Shown: positions 12,370 to 25,585, counted from the first letter of the stretch. The stretch: 64,000 nt of DNA from Cantharellus purpuraceus (GCA_025174535.1 JALBUN010000049.1:496001-560000); one strand, 5' to 3'. A program made the numbers and translations. The notes: generated from the letters alone by a model not told the origin.

Positions 12370-12700
12370 ATTCAGCGACGTCTCGTAATTGTAATTTATA
12401 CTGATTGTGTTATTGGCATGTTTCCCTCCCTGCTGGAATCTTTGCAAACCGACACCGATGGCATGCTACAGACTACGGTAGGTCTGGAGGCCTAGAGACG
12501 TTGAATTCTATGCCAATCATTGCTCATCAATTGATCTAATCAACGTACTTGTACTTTTTGGGTGTGCAGGGTTTTGCTGCATTAGTTGTTGGGCACAACC
12601 CCTTGGTCTAAGAATGGTGCTGGAGGATACAGTTTGCCTGGTATAGTTGTCACTCTAGCTTCCGCTGCGCTAAACCTCGCGACAAAGGGGTCATATAATG
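12370..12700 (+). pseudogene. truncated secreted-protein gene relic, copy C
   Basis: Third, 5'-truncated copy. It contains the middle segment TDCVIGMFPSLLESLQT and, near 12613, the AATGGTGCTGGA piece also found in copy A, followed by a degenerate Ala-rich tail. There is no start region, and no frame joins the parts. Confidence 0.4.
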
Positions 12701-13956
12701 TATGAGCACGCTGGACAATAAGCAGCATAAAAACGATCGTACGAGTAGTGGTGTATATGTCTTACCGTTCTGCTTGAAGCAAGAATGGCAACATAGGTGT
12801 GATTACATTCATGAACACTCAGGACCAGGGCCGCCTTTACCCATGGAAAGTAAACGAGTTTCTTACTTGGCTTTGGTGATAGTCGACATTCTGTTGATTC
12901 GCCATCCCAGCGTTAGGCCTGAAAGCTAGGAGATGAACAGTGCAGTGCGGAAAGTTGTGCATTCTTCATCAAAACTTCCAGTCAAGTTCAGACTATACGT
13001 GTATCACAACACGAGCACGCTCTTTCGTCCTGATTTGCAGGCTACCATGAGATCCTCGGATTATCCTACCTGAAAAGGACTGCACGTATGCGCTGGTTCC
13101 TCTATATGTCATAGGCTGCCATGCCAGTGGCTACGCGCAACTTGAAGGTTACGGTAAGGTGATCCACGATCGACGCAGGTCGCTTGGTATACGGTACACT
13201 CCGATGAAACCATGTAGAAGATTGCAAAATGAGATCCACTGCACATCGTGTGACAGTAATGAAACTAACTGTCAAGGTAAATGTATACAATTCCGGTAAT
13301 GCATGTATACTAAGCTTCTATAGGTTGAAATTTTGAAAAGTGCTCGCGGAATGAGTTTTAATCAAGACATTCAGGCTTGGCGAATTGAAGGAAAAGTATC
13401 CAAGCAAATGATCTGAGGGCACGCTTGTGTTGCAGTACCCTAAAGTCGACAGTAGTTTCTTGAAGGGGGATATGCTCAGGCACCTATACTGTGCCTCGGT
13501 ACAAGTCGATACAGCGGTTGAAACTGAATCAGCTGATCGATGATCGCCGAGCGGTTCTAATTGCCGAGCGGTTCCGAACATATAAAAATATGTAGAAGGC
13601 AAGTTCGTAGTATAAGGATTCTGCGAAGTTTGCAGGAACAATGCGAGGAAGAGAGAAATTGACGGAGCATAAGGATAGCCTTGATGGCGGAGTGGGGCGG
13701 GACTTGAAATGACTCGCCATGAAAACAGAGGCAACCCCGTCTGCGAGCCACGTGGCCTTGATGTAGCAGACTTTTCGGGACCGCAGAGCGACCCGCCACC
13801 GCATCGGGTTCTCTGCAGTAATTGCGCGCGCGCTCCAAGTAACTTTAACTCTCCTTATTCCACACCATTATCATTGTCGCCTTCCTCTGTCTTACCCACC
13901 AAATCGCATCTCCTTGTCACTCAATAGCCCGGTTGCAAGCTGGCAATATTGTTCTC
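12701..13956. other. intergenic, promoter of the Zn2Cys6 gene
   Basis: No supported gene. Minus-strand ORFs of up to 138 codons (13318-13734) have no family features. The C-rich, CT-rich stretch from 13790 to 13930 just before the ATG at 13957 is typical of a fungal promoter and 5' leader. Confidence 0.45.
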
Positions 13957-16900
13957 ATGCAGCCTGAGCTACCTCTCAATAATTCTGCTCCTAGAAAGCA
14001 GAACATCGCATGCGATGCTTGTAGGTGAGTCGCTGTCGCGTCTTTTACTCATATTACATCTGACATTGCATGACATCTTGGTAGAACACGAAAGGTAAAA
14101 TGTGTAACTATGCCCGGTCAAGACAAGGTACGACACATCCATGTCGGTTCGAAGTCATCGAGAGGCTGCTAATCAATCTGCCTTCTAGTGTCAAGTGAGC
14201 CATGTGACGGTAACTTGGAAGGTTTCTATCATGTTGATAACCTGCAGCACTGTCAAACCAAAGGCTATCCGTGTACCTTCAATGTACAACGAGAAACAAG
14301 CGAGAAGAAAAGACAGGGTAGCACCAGACGACGCAATTCAGAATCCACGTAAGTTTCATGTTTTACCTGTTGTCTAATCCCCTCCCCATTCCCACCTCTT
14401 TTTATTTGAAGACCAAAATTTTCTTGCAGGCGCTCATTGAAATCACCTCATAATTCTAGCACGAGTGCTATACAGACATCAACAATCTTCAGTTCTTTGT
14501 GCGTTTGGTGTTGGAGACTGGCATCCCAGCTGATTCGAGCACTCCTGCACGTAATAGGTCCAGTACTACGACACCCGTATCTATACCTCAACCGTCAACT
14601 TACCCATTATTGGATACCCCACAATCTGCCCCAATCGCTTCTTTTTACCCTCATGCATTCCACCCTGTACCTTCTCAGCAAAAAACACGGTCACACCTCC
14701 AATCTCTAGACTCCCCAGCAGTCTCCCATCAAACAGGAGGATCATTTATCACTTCCCCGCTCTCACCGGGGCATTCTCCCTCTCCAGTTCAATCAACATA
14801 CCCAGAAACGCCGACTTCACGCTTACTGGCATACCTTCTTTCACCGGAAGCTTCTTCTCTCACGTTCTCCGAACGGCACAAGGGATATCGAGCACTGCCA
14901 GATTATCAGCAACGCCAGCCGCTCCGGTTCGACGACTGGGGAGATGTAGGGGTAAAATTGCAAGACCCCGCTTTTCGAATAGAGTAAGAATTTCCCGTCT
15001 TGTCGCACCTCCCAAGTCTACCACTCACCAATATATGGCATCCGGAGAATACCTGTGCGCTTGACTTACCTCCGCTCGCTCCATCTTCCAGATTCGCACT
15101 TGACCTTGTCGAGGTATACTTTGAAATCTGTCACACTCGATTTGCTCTGCTTGGCCCCTCGCAGTTTCGTGCCCAACTGCTAGCCTCCCTCCCTCCGGTC
15201 TCCCGCTCGCCCGGGTCTCCACACGTACCGCTACCAGTATCTTCCACCTCTGCACCCCCTCTCACGCCGCAATCTCTTCATCCTGCCCACCCACGACAAC
15301 TTCACTCACATCAACGGCAGGCCCGGCAATCAATCAATCAATCTCCGGTACACCCTGCAGTCCTCGCAGCCGTCTTAGCATGGGGAGCAAAGTTTTCCGA
15401 ACATCCTCTCATTTTACTCGACCGCTCCGCCGACCGGATGCGGCGCAGCCGTCTTGCAAAATCACTTATTCGAAAAGCGTGGGAGGTCGCAGAAGCAGAA
15501 AAGATACATACAATTCCGTCAGCCGATGCTGTCATTGTGTGCCTATTGCTGGATGGTCTTCATAGTCGTATGTATATTTCTCTGAGGTTGGATATGGATT
15601 CTAAGAACACAACCGGGCTGTAGATGATGTAGACGATCCTGAAGGTGGTGTCTTTCTCCTTTGCTTTGTTGCAAGGTTATGCATTACTGATGTACTCGCA
15701 GGCTACCGCGGTTTTTGGTTGAATTGTGGTCTGCGTCATTTGTTGCATCTCCAGGTGAGTTCACACACCTAATGGCTTTCTCTGCCCACCATACATTCTT
15801 CGCTCCAGATCAACAACCGTTCTGCGGTCCATGGTCTTGTTGAATCCAATCGTCAGAACTCAATGATTTTTGCCTGGTGGATGGCTTGTCTTGCAGACGC
15901 ATATAGTGCCCTGTACTTTCGTCGAAAACCTCTCCTGTAATGTCCTTTTTGCATCATCCGTGCGGAGCGAATGCTAAACTTCAATTGCTATACAGCGAGG
16001 ACAGCGACTACGACATTGACTTCTTACCACGAGACTTATCCCAGGTTGCTGAGTCGGAGGATGAAGGACCTAGTTCTGAGAAACAACTTTCCGTTATAAA
16101 CCGGCCAGAGGCACGTTTTCATATCGTACAATCCGTTCAATCCACCACTGAAACAATTTTGTAGTTTCTTGTAGGTCTAAGTTGCCCACGTATATCCTTT
16201 CTCATCGCTTACAGGAATGGTACGCTGCGTCGCATGCAATGGCACGCTGTTCTCGAGAGTTGTCTCGACAGCTATGGCGACCCGTTATTCACGCGGAGGG
16301 TATTCCCTTCAATGTCTTATGTGCACTCATAGGACAATTTAATGCATGGCGAACTGAATACCTGGACAAGGTCGGAGTGCCAGGCTCCCAGGTTAATTGG
16401 GATTTCCTCGCTGCGGTGGCTGCTTGTAAGGCATTGTCGCATAGTCGTTTGCTTACAGTTACTAATCTTCATATGGGGCCATTAGGTGGGCAAGATGCGA
16501 CATACCATGTGATGTGGGTTATCCTATACCAGGCTTTGCGCGAGTTTGGCCTGCGGGAAATCAATCAGATCAAGCGGTCTGGGTCCAACCTCGCAAACCA
16601 TCCTCTTGCTGGTCAATTGATTGCCACAGAGGCCCAAGTGCAGAAAGAGGCCCTAAACGCTGCATCACGCATCGCAGGCTTAGTACATATCCTTTCATAC
16701 TGCCGTCAACCCTAATGATGTGACTCAACTTCGGTGACTTTAGACCAATTTGCTCACACAGAGTAATTACCTACGGCTAGACCCTAACGTCATGCACTAC
16801 AGCATTTATGCAGCCGGGAAACTTCTCGCCGAGTTTGGACGAGAAGAGGTCACGATGTGCATCCGAGGTCTTCAACAATATGGCATTTCCTATGATGATG

Positions 16901-17125
16901 CGCTCGACCAAGCCGCAGAAATTCAACGGATGTACACTACCCGGGTAGAGCAAGAGCCTGCTCAAGCGTGGGAGAGTGTTAATGATGCTGAAACTCAGAC
17001 TAACGTAAGTCGCCACTGTTATTTTGCATTCAAGCTAATGGTTGACGATATGTACCAAGTCATATTCCCTCCCTAACGGACCATCGTCTTACGGACTCGC
17101 TTCGAATTCGCATGCTGGTGCCTGA
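13957..17125 (+). CDS. Zn2Cys6 fungal transcription factor
   Basis: DNA-binding regulator with an N-terminal binuclear zinc cluster and a central fungal regulatory domain; the target genes are unknown. The cluster reads C-x2-C-x6-C-x8-C-x2-C-x6-C and is split over four exons: 13957-14024 (CDACR), 14085-14127 (RTRKVKC), a 6-nt microexon at 14189-14194 (Cys-Gln) and 14248-14348 (HCQTKGYPC). A Ser/Pro-rich linker follows (14500-14960). The middle homology region starts with LDLPPLAPSSRFALDLVEVY and continues VYFEICHTRFALLGPSQF, VLAWGAKFSEHPLILLDRS and GFWLNCGLRHLLHLQ. Downstream exons at 16182-16690, 16745-17003 and a last exon ending at 17125 give AGAVs-poor, mostly helical sequence (IHYAAGKLLAEFGREEV-like). 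One junction near 14490-14535 is uncertain, and an intron near 14984 appears to be only 33 nt. The family is firm. Confidence 0.88.
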
Positions 17126-17422
17126 ATGCCGTCCAGCTGACGTTTCAGCGCTACCATCATTTCAGCTAGTTGTTTATATTTTCTATTACCGGTCTCTTCA
17201 ATCCGTGCTGCACAATTTAATGAACTTAGTTTGTATTGAGTAGCGTGTCATTGCGTGTAAAAGGCTACAATTGTTGAAAGTCATGAGATCGAAAAGATAG
17301 GTCTTTCGTATATATAGAAGATCACGAGGGGCTACGCAAGTGCAGTAGTGAGAACGAAGGAGACTCGGAGAAGAGGGTAAAGACAAATTTATAAATTACG
17401 CAAAGCAAGGTCAATAATACGC

Positions 17423-20400
17423 TCAGGTGGTGTGGGTGCCTGCAGCAGGAAGCTGTGGTAGCGAGAAGTGCTGTGCACGTGAGAGAGAGTAAGATGCTGA
17501 GGCTGGTTTAGGTGGAGAGGTCCCAGAATGTATTGTGTCAGTATGATTCTCCTCCATGCTGTTTGTCCGAACTGACATTGTCCGCTGGACTGGCACCTTT
17601 AGCTGGAGATTTCCTACTCCCAGGGACATATTCATTGTGGTATGTTCGTTCCCGTTCACACCGTTCATCGGGGGTATGGATAATTGGTAGGAAGGTCGCC
17701 CTGACTGCTGCACCTGTGGGTCTTGCCGAGCTGCTATCGTCCGGTCTAGCGTTGGTTGCACGAGTGTAGCCTTCAACGATGGGTAGCCTTTGGCGGGAGG
17801 CCCGCCATTCAACGTAGCTTCATTACGGCTGCTGACACCATTGCTGACACCATTGGCAAGCGTGGTGGATGATCCAGAGCGTACCAATGACGTCCCATTT
17901 GTTTGTTTGGTACGCACAGGGGTGCCATTCATGCGTAGAGTCGATGCAGAGACAGGAGGTCGTACTGCACTAGGACCTATGGCACTATTGGGTCTTGGCC
18001 AGCAAGACGTGCCATTTGGAGTTGATCCCGTCGAAATATCCCCATTTGTAGGTTGATTATAATTGCCACTTTGAGATGTTTTAGGCTCAACGGGGAGGAT
18101 CTGAGGAACACTCGGAACATTGGGAACAGGAGATGGTGGCGATACAGGGAGGGTTGGGTGAAGAGGTACTGAATTAGGGGTCGAAGAGGTGGGACTTGCG
18201 GATGAAGATAACTGGGGCAGACCAGGATGCTGCAAGCGAAGCTGATGGTCCAAGTACCTGTTTTGTTTGGGAGCTGAGGGTAAAAGATACTGTGCATCTG
18301 GTCTTATCAATTCATGATCCTGAGCATCGAGTAAAGTTATTGTCGTCCGCAAGAATCTGAATGACAGGTAAGTAATGCGTCCGCGCGACTCAAGCATAGA
18401 CGTACTTGGGCTGGTAATCATCCAGTAAGAAGCGATCATTGATGTCGCAACTTTCAGAATCATAGCGCCATCGCTCATCCAGTCTCCAAGCTAGGTCTAA
18501 GGTATCAGCCGTGCGCTCGTCTTGTGTGTCTTGGTTGTCACCATCATATGGCCTCCGGCGGCTATCCTCATCCAGGTTGTTATTTGGCTCTGTCATATCT
18601 GCACCATCGGTAAACAAGGCAAGCGCACCGCCGAATCCTGACGATTCAATGGTATTACCGCGCCAAGCCTCCACTATCCGCTCTCGCTCAGCAGCATCCC
18701 GCGCAGCTACTTCCACCCCCAAAGTCTCAGGGTCCACTGATAGATGAGGGGCTGGTTTCCAGTCCTCCTCTCCCCGAGCCAGTCTGGCACGAGCCCACAA
18801 TTCGCAACTGGCATCCCCCGAGACGCTCTGCTCAAAACCAAACGTCGGGATGTTTCTTTCATGATTGTCCCCAAGTCCGCCGACATTTCCTACCCGCGAA
18901 GCCATTGAATCTAAGTCCTCAGACATGCTGTAATGAGCCCAGTAATCCTTTCCCAGTTCACGCTCCTTCCGCCCTAGATGTACTCCAGTATCTCGCGGAC
19001 GCCAACTACGACCAGCCCAACGTTCAGCACGTAATCGTGCCGCAGTCGCATCTTCTGCACGCGGTGGATATCCAGCCCATTCGTGCTGAAGAAGACGGTG
19101 GGGCTTAGCGATATGTAACTGACGATCGAGATGCAAGCGTCCACCACGACCTGTACGAAGTCGTAGCGACCGTGGGACACGAGATGAACGTGACGGTGCC
19201 AGATCTTCGTCATTCGTTGTTGCAGAAATAGTAGCTATTGATGAAAACGGTCTGAAATGCCTGTCCGCTATGGGAGACGGCTGTGATTGATAAGGCATCT
19301 AAGACAACAAGATTAGCTTCATCCGTGCGATTGACAAGGCAAAAAGGCTTACATCGACGGTATCTTCCCAGAAAATGTCGTCCTTACGCGCTTTCAGTAA
19401 TTCTCGGTCTACTTCGCGCTGAATACTGGCAGTGCGTGCAGCTGGCCATTTCTGACATTCCTCAAACGCATGGCTTGTGTCTCCATTGAGCATGAGTGGA
19501 GAATGGGGGTCAAGTGAGTCCGGGAAAGTGCCACGGACGTTTGACGACTTGCGGTTCGCCCAAAGGACAATACGACTACATACAACGCAGTGAACTGAAG
19601 TATCACGGATAGTATAGTAAGGTAGACATACCCCGAACCTGTCGTATCGACCTTTGGCTTGCGCGGTTTCCGTTCTTTGTCGATCAGAAGTAGTTCGTCT
19701 GTTGGGGGTATCGAGCCTGGTGCCGCCCTGTTGAGCTGTTTCATGTACTCCGCCACAGCCTGTCTATTGCGCCAGATGTCTACCGTGACGCTCGCGCTCT
19801 CGCGTTTGAGCTTCTCACGTTGAACAACCATCTGGACAAGCTCTAGGCTGCTCTGGAGCTCTCCACGTAGACGCACAAGCCTTTCGGTATGTGTGACAGT
19901 GCTCGTGCGAGTCTTGCGTATTGGCTTTACGTCGCGCTTGCGGAAGCACGTATACGGCGAACCACCCGCTTTGTCTTCTTTTTCTTGTGCTTCAAGGATC
20001 AAAACCTGCGCCCAATCAATATGGGAATGAAACTCGAGAATAAGAATCATGCATACGTGGAGTTGAGGGACAATTCGTTGACCATTTCGTTTCATTCGAC
20101 GTTCCTTCCACCACGGATAGATGACTTGCGCGAGTTGAACCATCTTCTCTGGAGTGGGAACGTCTGCAGGGGCTTCAAAATTTGCAAATACCGAAGGAGA
20201 CAGAGGCTCTGCGAAATATTTGTGATAGTTGTCAAACTCCGGGAAATGTTCAGGTTGTAGGTCCTACGAAATGTCTGAGAAATACCAGAAATATCGAGCA
20301 AGCACACATACCAGATGGAGATATGGGGAAACAATCTCATCTGACCACTTCTCAAATAGACCCATGATTAATTCAAAGTGACCCTCGTCGATGACCACAT

Positions 20401-21162
20401 CAGGTTGGGTCCCATTCAACGGTGGTTGCTCGGGTGCCTTTCCCTTGGCCTTGTAACCTCTTGCTTGTGGGGTACGATGCATACCTCTTGGAGGCGTAAC
20501 AGTCATGATGTGAATCCCGTTTGCAGTCGTCTCGCTTCCGCTAGTGCTTGTGCCCTCTCCCTTGGCGGCGCCGTTTTGTTTAGTAAGCCACTTTGTATCA
20601 TGTTCATCAATCAAGTAGGTGAATGATCCTGCCAGACCTCCTACGCAAGATTCATCAATGGAATCGGAGAAGCGGAGATGGGTAACTGGGTCCTTGTATT
20701 GTTTGGAAGGGTAGAGGTCATTATATTCTGCGACGAGGCCGGCAGCATCAGGGGTAGGAATGAAAGCATTTGGATCGGTAACGGTAGGAGCTTCCGCTTT
20801 GAACAGCGCAGTTGACAATGTACGCTGCGACGATGCAAAAAGGGCAGCTTGTAAATGGTGTTCCTAGAAAGTTAATGTGTCAGCAATCCGCGGATTGGAT
20901 TTCATGCTCCGACAGCCAATGAGAAAGTGCCACGTCACAAGCAGGAGCCACTGGCAGCAACGACGAGACTCACGTTTGCGTCTTCCTCATCGACGCCTTG
21001 ACTGGCGAGTATTCTATTCTTCTCGTCGTCGTCATCATCGAGGATGATGGGGTCCGCTTCGATGCTACCTTTAACAACACGCAACTGCGTCTTGTTTGTA
21101 ACCCTGGTGTTCCTATTCCGCAACCCGGTCAGTCCCGCCGCTAATCGTGCGGATGCCACCAT
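17423..21162 (-). CDS. EPL1: Enhancer of polycomb-like protein Epl1
   Basis: Scaffold subunit of the NuA4 (and Piccolo NuA4) histone acetyltransferase complex in the nucleus; it bridges the catalytic Esa1 module to nucleosomes. The N-terminal exon begins at 21162 (MVASARLAAGLTGL). The EPcA domain follows: FIPTPDAAGLVAEYNDLYPS, then KQYKDPVTHLRFSDSIDES, GHFELIMGLFEKWSDE, the DLQPEHFPEFDNYHKYFAEP exon, PYTCFRKRDVKPIRKTRTS and LVRLRGELQSSLELVQMV. The C-terminal part carries the RTGRGGRLHLDR motif typical of EPL1, then a Ser/Pro/Asn-rich low-complexity tail that ends at 17423. About seven exons. The last junction near 18400 joins YQP to KFLRTTITLLDAQD. It is on the same strand as SAS10 upstream, only about 207 bp from its stop codon, so its promoter must be short or overlap that gene's 3' end. 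Confidence 0.93.
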
Positions 21163-21369
21163 TGCATGGAGTGTTTAAAGAGAAAGTATCGAGGAGTTTG
21201 AGTATTTTGTTTGAAGGAATAATTTTTGGGTGGCGTCCGGGCACGGACCAATTCGGTGTCGCGGAGCGGGTCGGCGCAAGGCCTGACCACGTGATCTTTC
21301 GCGTCCACCGTATATGCACGACGCGCCCCACACACACAAGCGCCCATCCCACACCAGTATTATTCCGAG

Positions 21370-23854
21370 TTATAGTTTTATACTCTTTACTACCTTCGTA
21401 ATACCACTCTCTTCACCACCATAAGGTTTTCCAGAAAGGCCACCCTTGTAAACAGCCTTTTGCGACTTCACCTTCCTCTTCGCCTTTTCGAATCTGAATG
21501 TACAGTCCATTAGACATGAAGTTGTTCAGTGCGAAGAGAGCCATCCACGCACCGTTCTCGCTTCTTTACGCGTGGGTTTCGCACGCTCTTGGAGCGTCGT
21601 GAAGTTAATCCCTTGTTTTTGAGGATAGCACGGGTCAATGATCGAGGGCCACTTGCATCGTCCTCCGCAATATCCATTCTGTGAGGAGTGGCATTAGTAC
21701 GGCTTGAACAGAAAAACCACCGCGCAAACCTTTCTTGCAACCGTGCCTCTTCATACTCTCGCCTTTTTCCTTCCTTCTTCTCCTTCTTGGCTCTCTTCAC
21801 TAACTCATAATAACCATCTTCGCCCTCTTCATCGCTATGGTAATCATCGTTCTGGCGCTTGCGTTTCCCATTGCTAAGGTCAGCAGTGCCCTCTGGCCCC
21901 TCAGCGTCGCCGATGCCAGTGTCCAGATCATCGCCACCTTCACCACGTGTCTTTTCGACTTCCCGACGCATACGCGCTTCCTTTTCCTTCTTACGCTCCC
22001 GATAGGGTATATCGTCATCGCCTGATACATCAATGTCGCGTTTGTCACAAAATAAACCACAATCACATACCTCCCAACTTCTCCCTACCTCCTTCCCTTC
22101 TCCGCGCGGAAGTCTCAATCTTGTTCGTGTGAAACCGTAGAGACCGCTTCCGCGCCTTTTTGTCTGTATCATCCACCATTGACAATGCTGTGGCTTCGCC
22201 ATATGCATCCAATACGTTGTCATTTAGTCGTGCAGCAAATCCTGTTGATGGAACAAACGTTGGTTCTACGAGGTCGAACGTTGGCGTCCCTAATGACGGC
22301 GTTGTCTTCTTTGCATTTGCTTTGGCCTTCCTAGAATGAGACTTGGCCCGCGAAGATGTGCCGTCATTTTTTGATACCAAATCGTCGATCGGGGTGTCAG
22401 CTTCTTTCAATAGTGTGTCCAACTCATCGATGTCCAATTTCCTCTTCTTTCGTCCCGGCACACCTTGCATACTTTCTTTCATAGTGTGGGTTCCCCTTGA
22501 GGCCCCGAAGATTCGTTCTAGTTCGGCTTTCTCCTCCTCGTCTAGAGATGATACATCGAAGTCCTCGTCATCGTCGTCATCGTCATCATCCGATGCAGAA
22601 ACGTGCTCATCCAAGATTAAAAGCGCCTGTTTGAGTGTCAACAAACGCTCGAGGATAGCCTTAATTCGCGGAGGCATAGTATTAGACTGATTTGCCGTCG
22701 GAGGCCCAGCACGGATATGAAGATAAAATGCGAGAGTTGCGACATATGTGAGAAGGGTTTCTTTGATTGCGGCTTTTATATTATTGTTGTGCAGTTGAAT
22801 AGAAGCATAGACGTACGGTGATGCAAATGACTCAGTCCCAGCGACAGCGTATCCGATGATGAACCAAGTCTGAGAAAAAAATGGTTGGTCACTGATACGG
22901 AACACCTTAGTGATATATACGTACTCCTCCAGCCGTTGTTGTGCGCGCATGAGGTCTCGCGCAACGTCGTCCCATTCTCGGGCAAGAGCGAGCGTCTCTG
23001 GACTTGACTTCTCAAGATGGCGGATCGCCGTTGCCCTATTAAGAGGCTCTACAGGTATTTCGGATACACTGTAGGGAACTGCAGCATGTTGATCATCCTC
23101 CAGCAATGTATCATTCGCAGCCCTATAAATTTCAGTCGCATGAAGACAGCCGCCATGGCAATTATGAAAGGTATGACTCACATATTCGTCACATCATCTA
23201 ATCCGTAGTCCTCATCTTCCATAGTATCCCGCATGCGAGCTTGCAACCTCTGTGCTTCGCGCTCTTCCATCTCATACGCTTCTTCCTCATCCTCTTCACC
23301 CTCTTTATCAGCAAGTAAATCCGCATTAGAAGCATAGTATGCAGATTTTTTGCGACCCCACGACTCTGACTCCTCAGACTCAGAACCGGATGGTGAGTGT
23401 GAAGCTTCTGTTTTTTTTGCAGTCTTCTTTGTCTTCTTGGGTTTACGAGAAGGGAGAGCATCCTCGTCCTGGTCACTCTCGTTTATGGCAGAGTCTTCAC
23501 CTTCATCATCGACCCCATTGTCGTCTTCAGTATCGTCTTCAAGCCCAAGGTCAAACACTTCCTCTTCACCGTCGTCCCAGCCGTCATCCTCTGCATCTTC
23601 GCCCTCTAATAGAATACGATCCCGCGTTTCATGGACTTGAACAAAAACCATCAGAACATTGCGCAATTGAACGGTTGCCGTACTGGAAAAGTCTAGAAAG
23701 AACACATACACTCGTCTTCCTCGTCCCCCTGCACGTCTTGCCTCCGGACCCACTTTTTCATTTTCCCTTCCATTTTTCGAGTTGAAGTTGGGTTTTTCTT
23801 AGTGGCCTTGACACCATTAGGGGCGTGCGGCTGCTTGCGTGGCCTTCGAGGCAT
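21370..23854 (-). CDS. SAS10: Sas10/Utp3 small-subunit processome protein
   Basis: Nucleolar component of the SSU processome needed for 18S rRNA maturation, also called UTP3. The start at 23854 gives MPRRPRKQPHAPNG, a basic N-terminus. Very acidic blocks follow (about 23640-23180). The Sas10/Utp3 homology starts around IPVEPLNRATAIRHLEKSSP and LAREWDDVARDLMRAQQRL, and continues with KETLLTYVATLAFYLHIRA. The C-terminal Sas10 domain has the diagnostic SLTRAILKNKGLTSRRSKSV, RNPRVKKR and SQKAVYKGGLSGKPYGGE pieces, ending in VVKSIKL at 21370. About seven exons; some junctions in the middle (22000-22130 and 22790-22930) are approximate. It diverges from RPN13 with 427 bp between start codons. Confidence 0.93.
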
Positions 23855-24281
23855 GGTCTCGTAGAAATTCAGAAAACGCCCGTGCTTATGTCAGCCTACG
23901 TAACAAGGTTGCTCCAGCTGCTGACGTAATCCTGCTCAGCTAGTGAGTGGAAGCACTTCTAGCAGGTCCACCGAATGAATGACACCTCCTCCAACCCCTT
24001 ATAGATGGTTATCCCTTGTACCGCGAACACTTGCAAGCCAAGTAGATGTCAATCTGCCAATGTTCCAGATTACTTACTTCCATCTATATGTGTGTTTACG
24101 GGGGAAGGATGTCATACGGTTTGCTACAGCGCAAGGTGACTTTGACCTTGTCTTCGTTTACTTCGTGTGAATGCCGTAGGGACTAGCCTCTACTACTTCT
24201 ATCCTGGTAGCCGCCCGTTGAACTAGGCGCCCGGCGGCTAGGTTGACGCGTACACATTTCATCACTACACGTTTGGTCCCA
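23855..24281. promoter_or_regulatory. divergent promoter, SAS10 / RPN13
   Basis: The 427 bp between the start codons of SAS10 (-) and RPN13 (+). It contains no supported ORF and presumably holds both promoters. No specific sites were identified. Confidence 0.5.
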
Positions 24282-25407
24282 ATGGCAAGCCTAGTCGCGT
24301 TCAAGGCTGGTCGTCTACAACGACGGGAAAATACGAATTGGGTGGACCCAGAATTAACGAAAGGCGCCCTTCAACTGCTTGTGGCAGACGATGGACTGCT
24401 CCATTTCCAGTGGCGCAACAGGGTCTCCAACACCGTTGAAGACGTACGTATGCGTGTGACGCATTTGAGTTGTGGATTGACAAATATCAAGGACTTGATT
24501 ATATTTCCTAACGAGGCATCGTTTGAAAAGGTGTCCCAGGCAGCTAGTGGGCGTACATATGTCTTGAAATTCACATCGTCCAATCAAAGGCATTTCGTGA
24601 GTTCACACCAGCAGTAGTTTAAGCTCCGAATAGTATCACTAATGGTTCGTCTTGTTAGTATTGGCTTCAGGTGAGAATATCTTTCTCCCTGAACTCGACA
24701 GCACGTTGCTCATCCGAGATGCATACGCCAGGACGTGTCTACTGAGCGCGATAGCCAGAATGTCACAAACGTTAATGGCCTTCTTCAGGATCCATCATAT
24801 GCACCAAGGTGGGAAGATGAACCCTCCCAAAATGAGCTTCAGGCCACCACATCCTCGTGCGCCTATTGTTGCCCTTCTGATTTAATGCATCTCACAATAC
24901 CATCATAATCCAGGAACATACAGCCTCCTGCTGGCCAGCAATTGTCCGAACTACGAAATATTTTATCTCAAATTTCACAGGACCCTGGAACATCAGGCGC
25001 CCATACCCCAGGTGATCCTTCTCCAAGTATCATGTTTCTAGATAACATAACTCATGCCACAAGCCGGCACAGAACTTCTTCTAAGTGACATACTGACTCC
25101 CGCTAACCTTGCACCATTGTTTTCGACGCCAGAACTTGTACATTCTATTTTCCCCCATCTTCCCGCAGATCTACCTGTTCCACCTTCCGCTGAAGCACTC
25201 CAGACCATTATTGACTCGCCTCAGTTCCACGCTGCAGTGCGCTCACTTGACCAAGCGTTGTCGACAGGTTTGCTGGGAGGTTTGGTTCGAGGATTAGGTC
25301 TACCGGAGGAGGCTGGGATGGGCGTCGGGCCATTCTTAGAAGCCATCAAAGAGCAGGCGCAGAAAAATGGAACTGCCAGTGGAGAGGATACAATGGAGAT
25401 AGATTGA
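24282..25407 (+). CDS. RPN13: proteasomal ubiquitin receptor Rpn13
   Basis: Ubiquitin receptor of the 19S regulatory particle (ADRM1 family); its Pru domain binds ubiquitin and Rpn2, and its C-terminal DEUBAD domain binds Uch37. The Pru domain spans the first exons: VAFKAGRLQRRENTNWVDP, LLHFQWRNRVSNTVED, LIIFPNEASFEKVSQ and GRTYVLKFTSS. A 12-nt exon (YWLQ) at about 24659 follows, then an acidic linker, PPAGQQLSELRNILSQIS, and the DEUBAD region ELLLSDILTPANLAPLFSTP through TGLLGGLVRGLGLPEEAG. It ends in MEID at 25407. About six exons, all GT-AG. The 12-nt exon is required to complete the Pru domain and is bounded by 62- and 120-nt introns. The family call is firm. Confidence 0.92.
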
Positions 25408-25585
25408 AAGTGTTTCCATTCACGTATATATGTGAGCCATGGATTCTGTGATTAGACCATTCTCTCCGTCATGAACTGTGCTGAACTTTCCGTGGAAATG
25501 ATTCACAAGACTGCACATCGTCTGCAAGGACAATGGCTAAAGAGTAAACTTCGGACTGAAAGACGTTTGATATTGATCAGATACT

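Noticed and set aside
13318..13734. 138-codon minus-strand ORF in the transcription factor promoter
   Set aside because: No conserved motif, and overlapping minus-strand ORFs occupy other frames.
22343..22690. 115-codon plus-strand ORF rich in Ser
   Set aside because: Antisense shadow of the acidic low-complexity part of SAS10.
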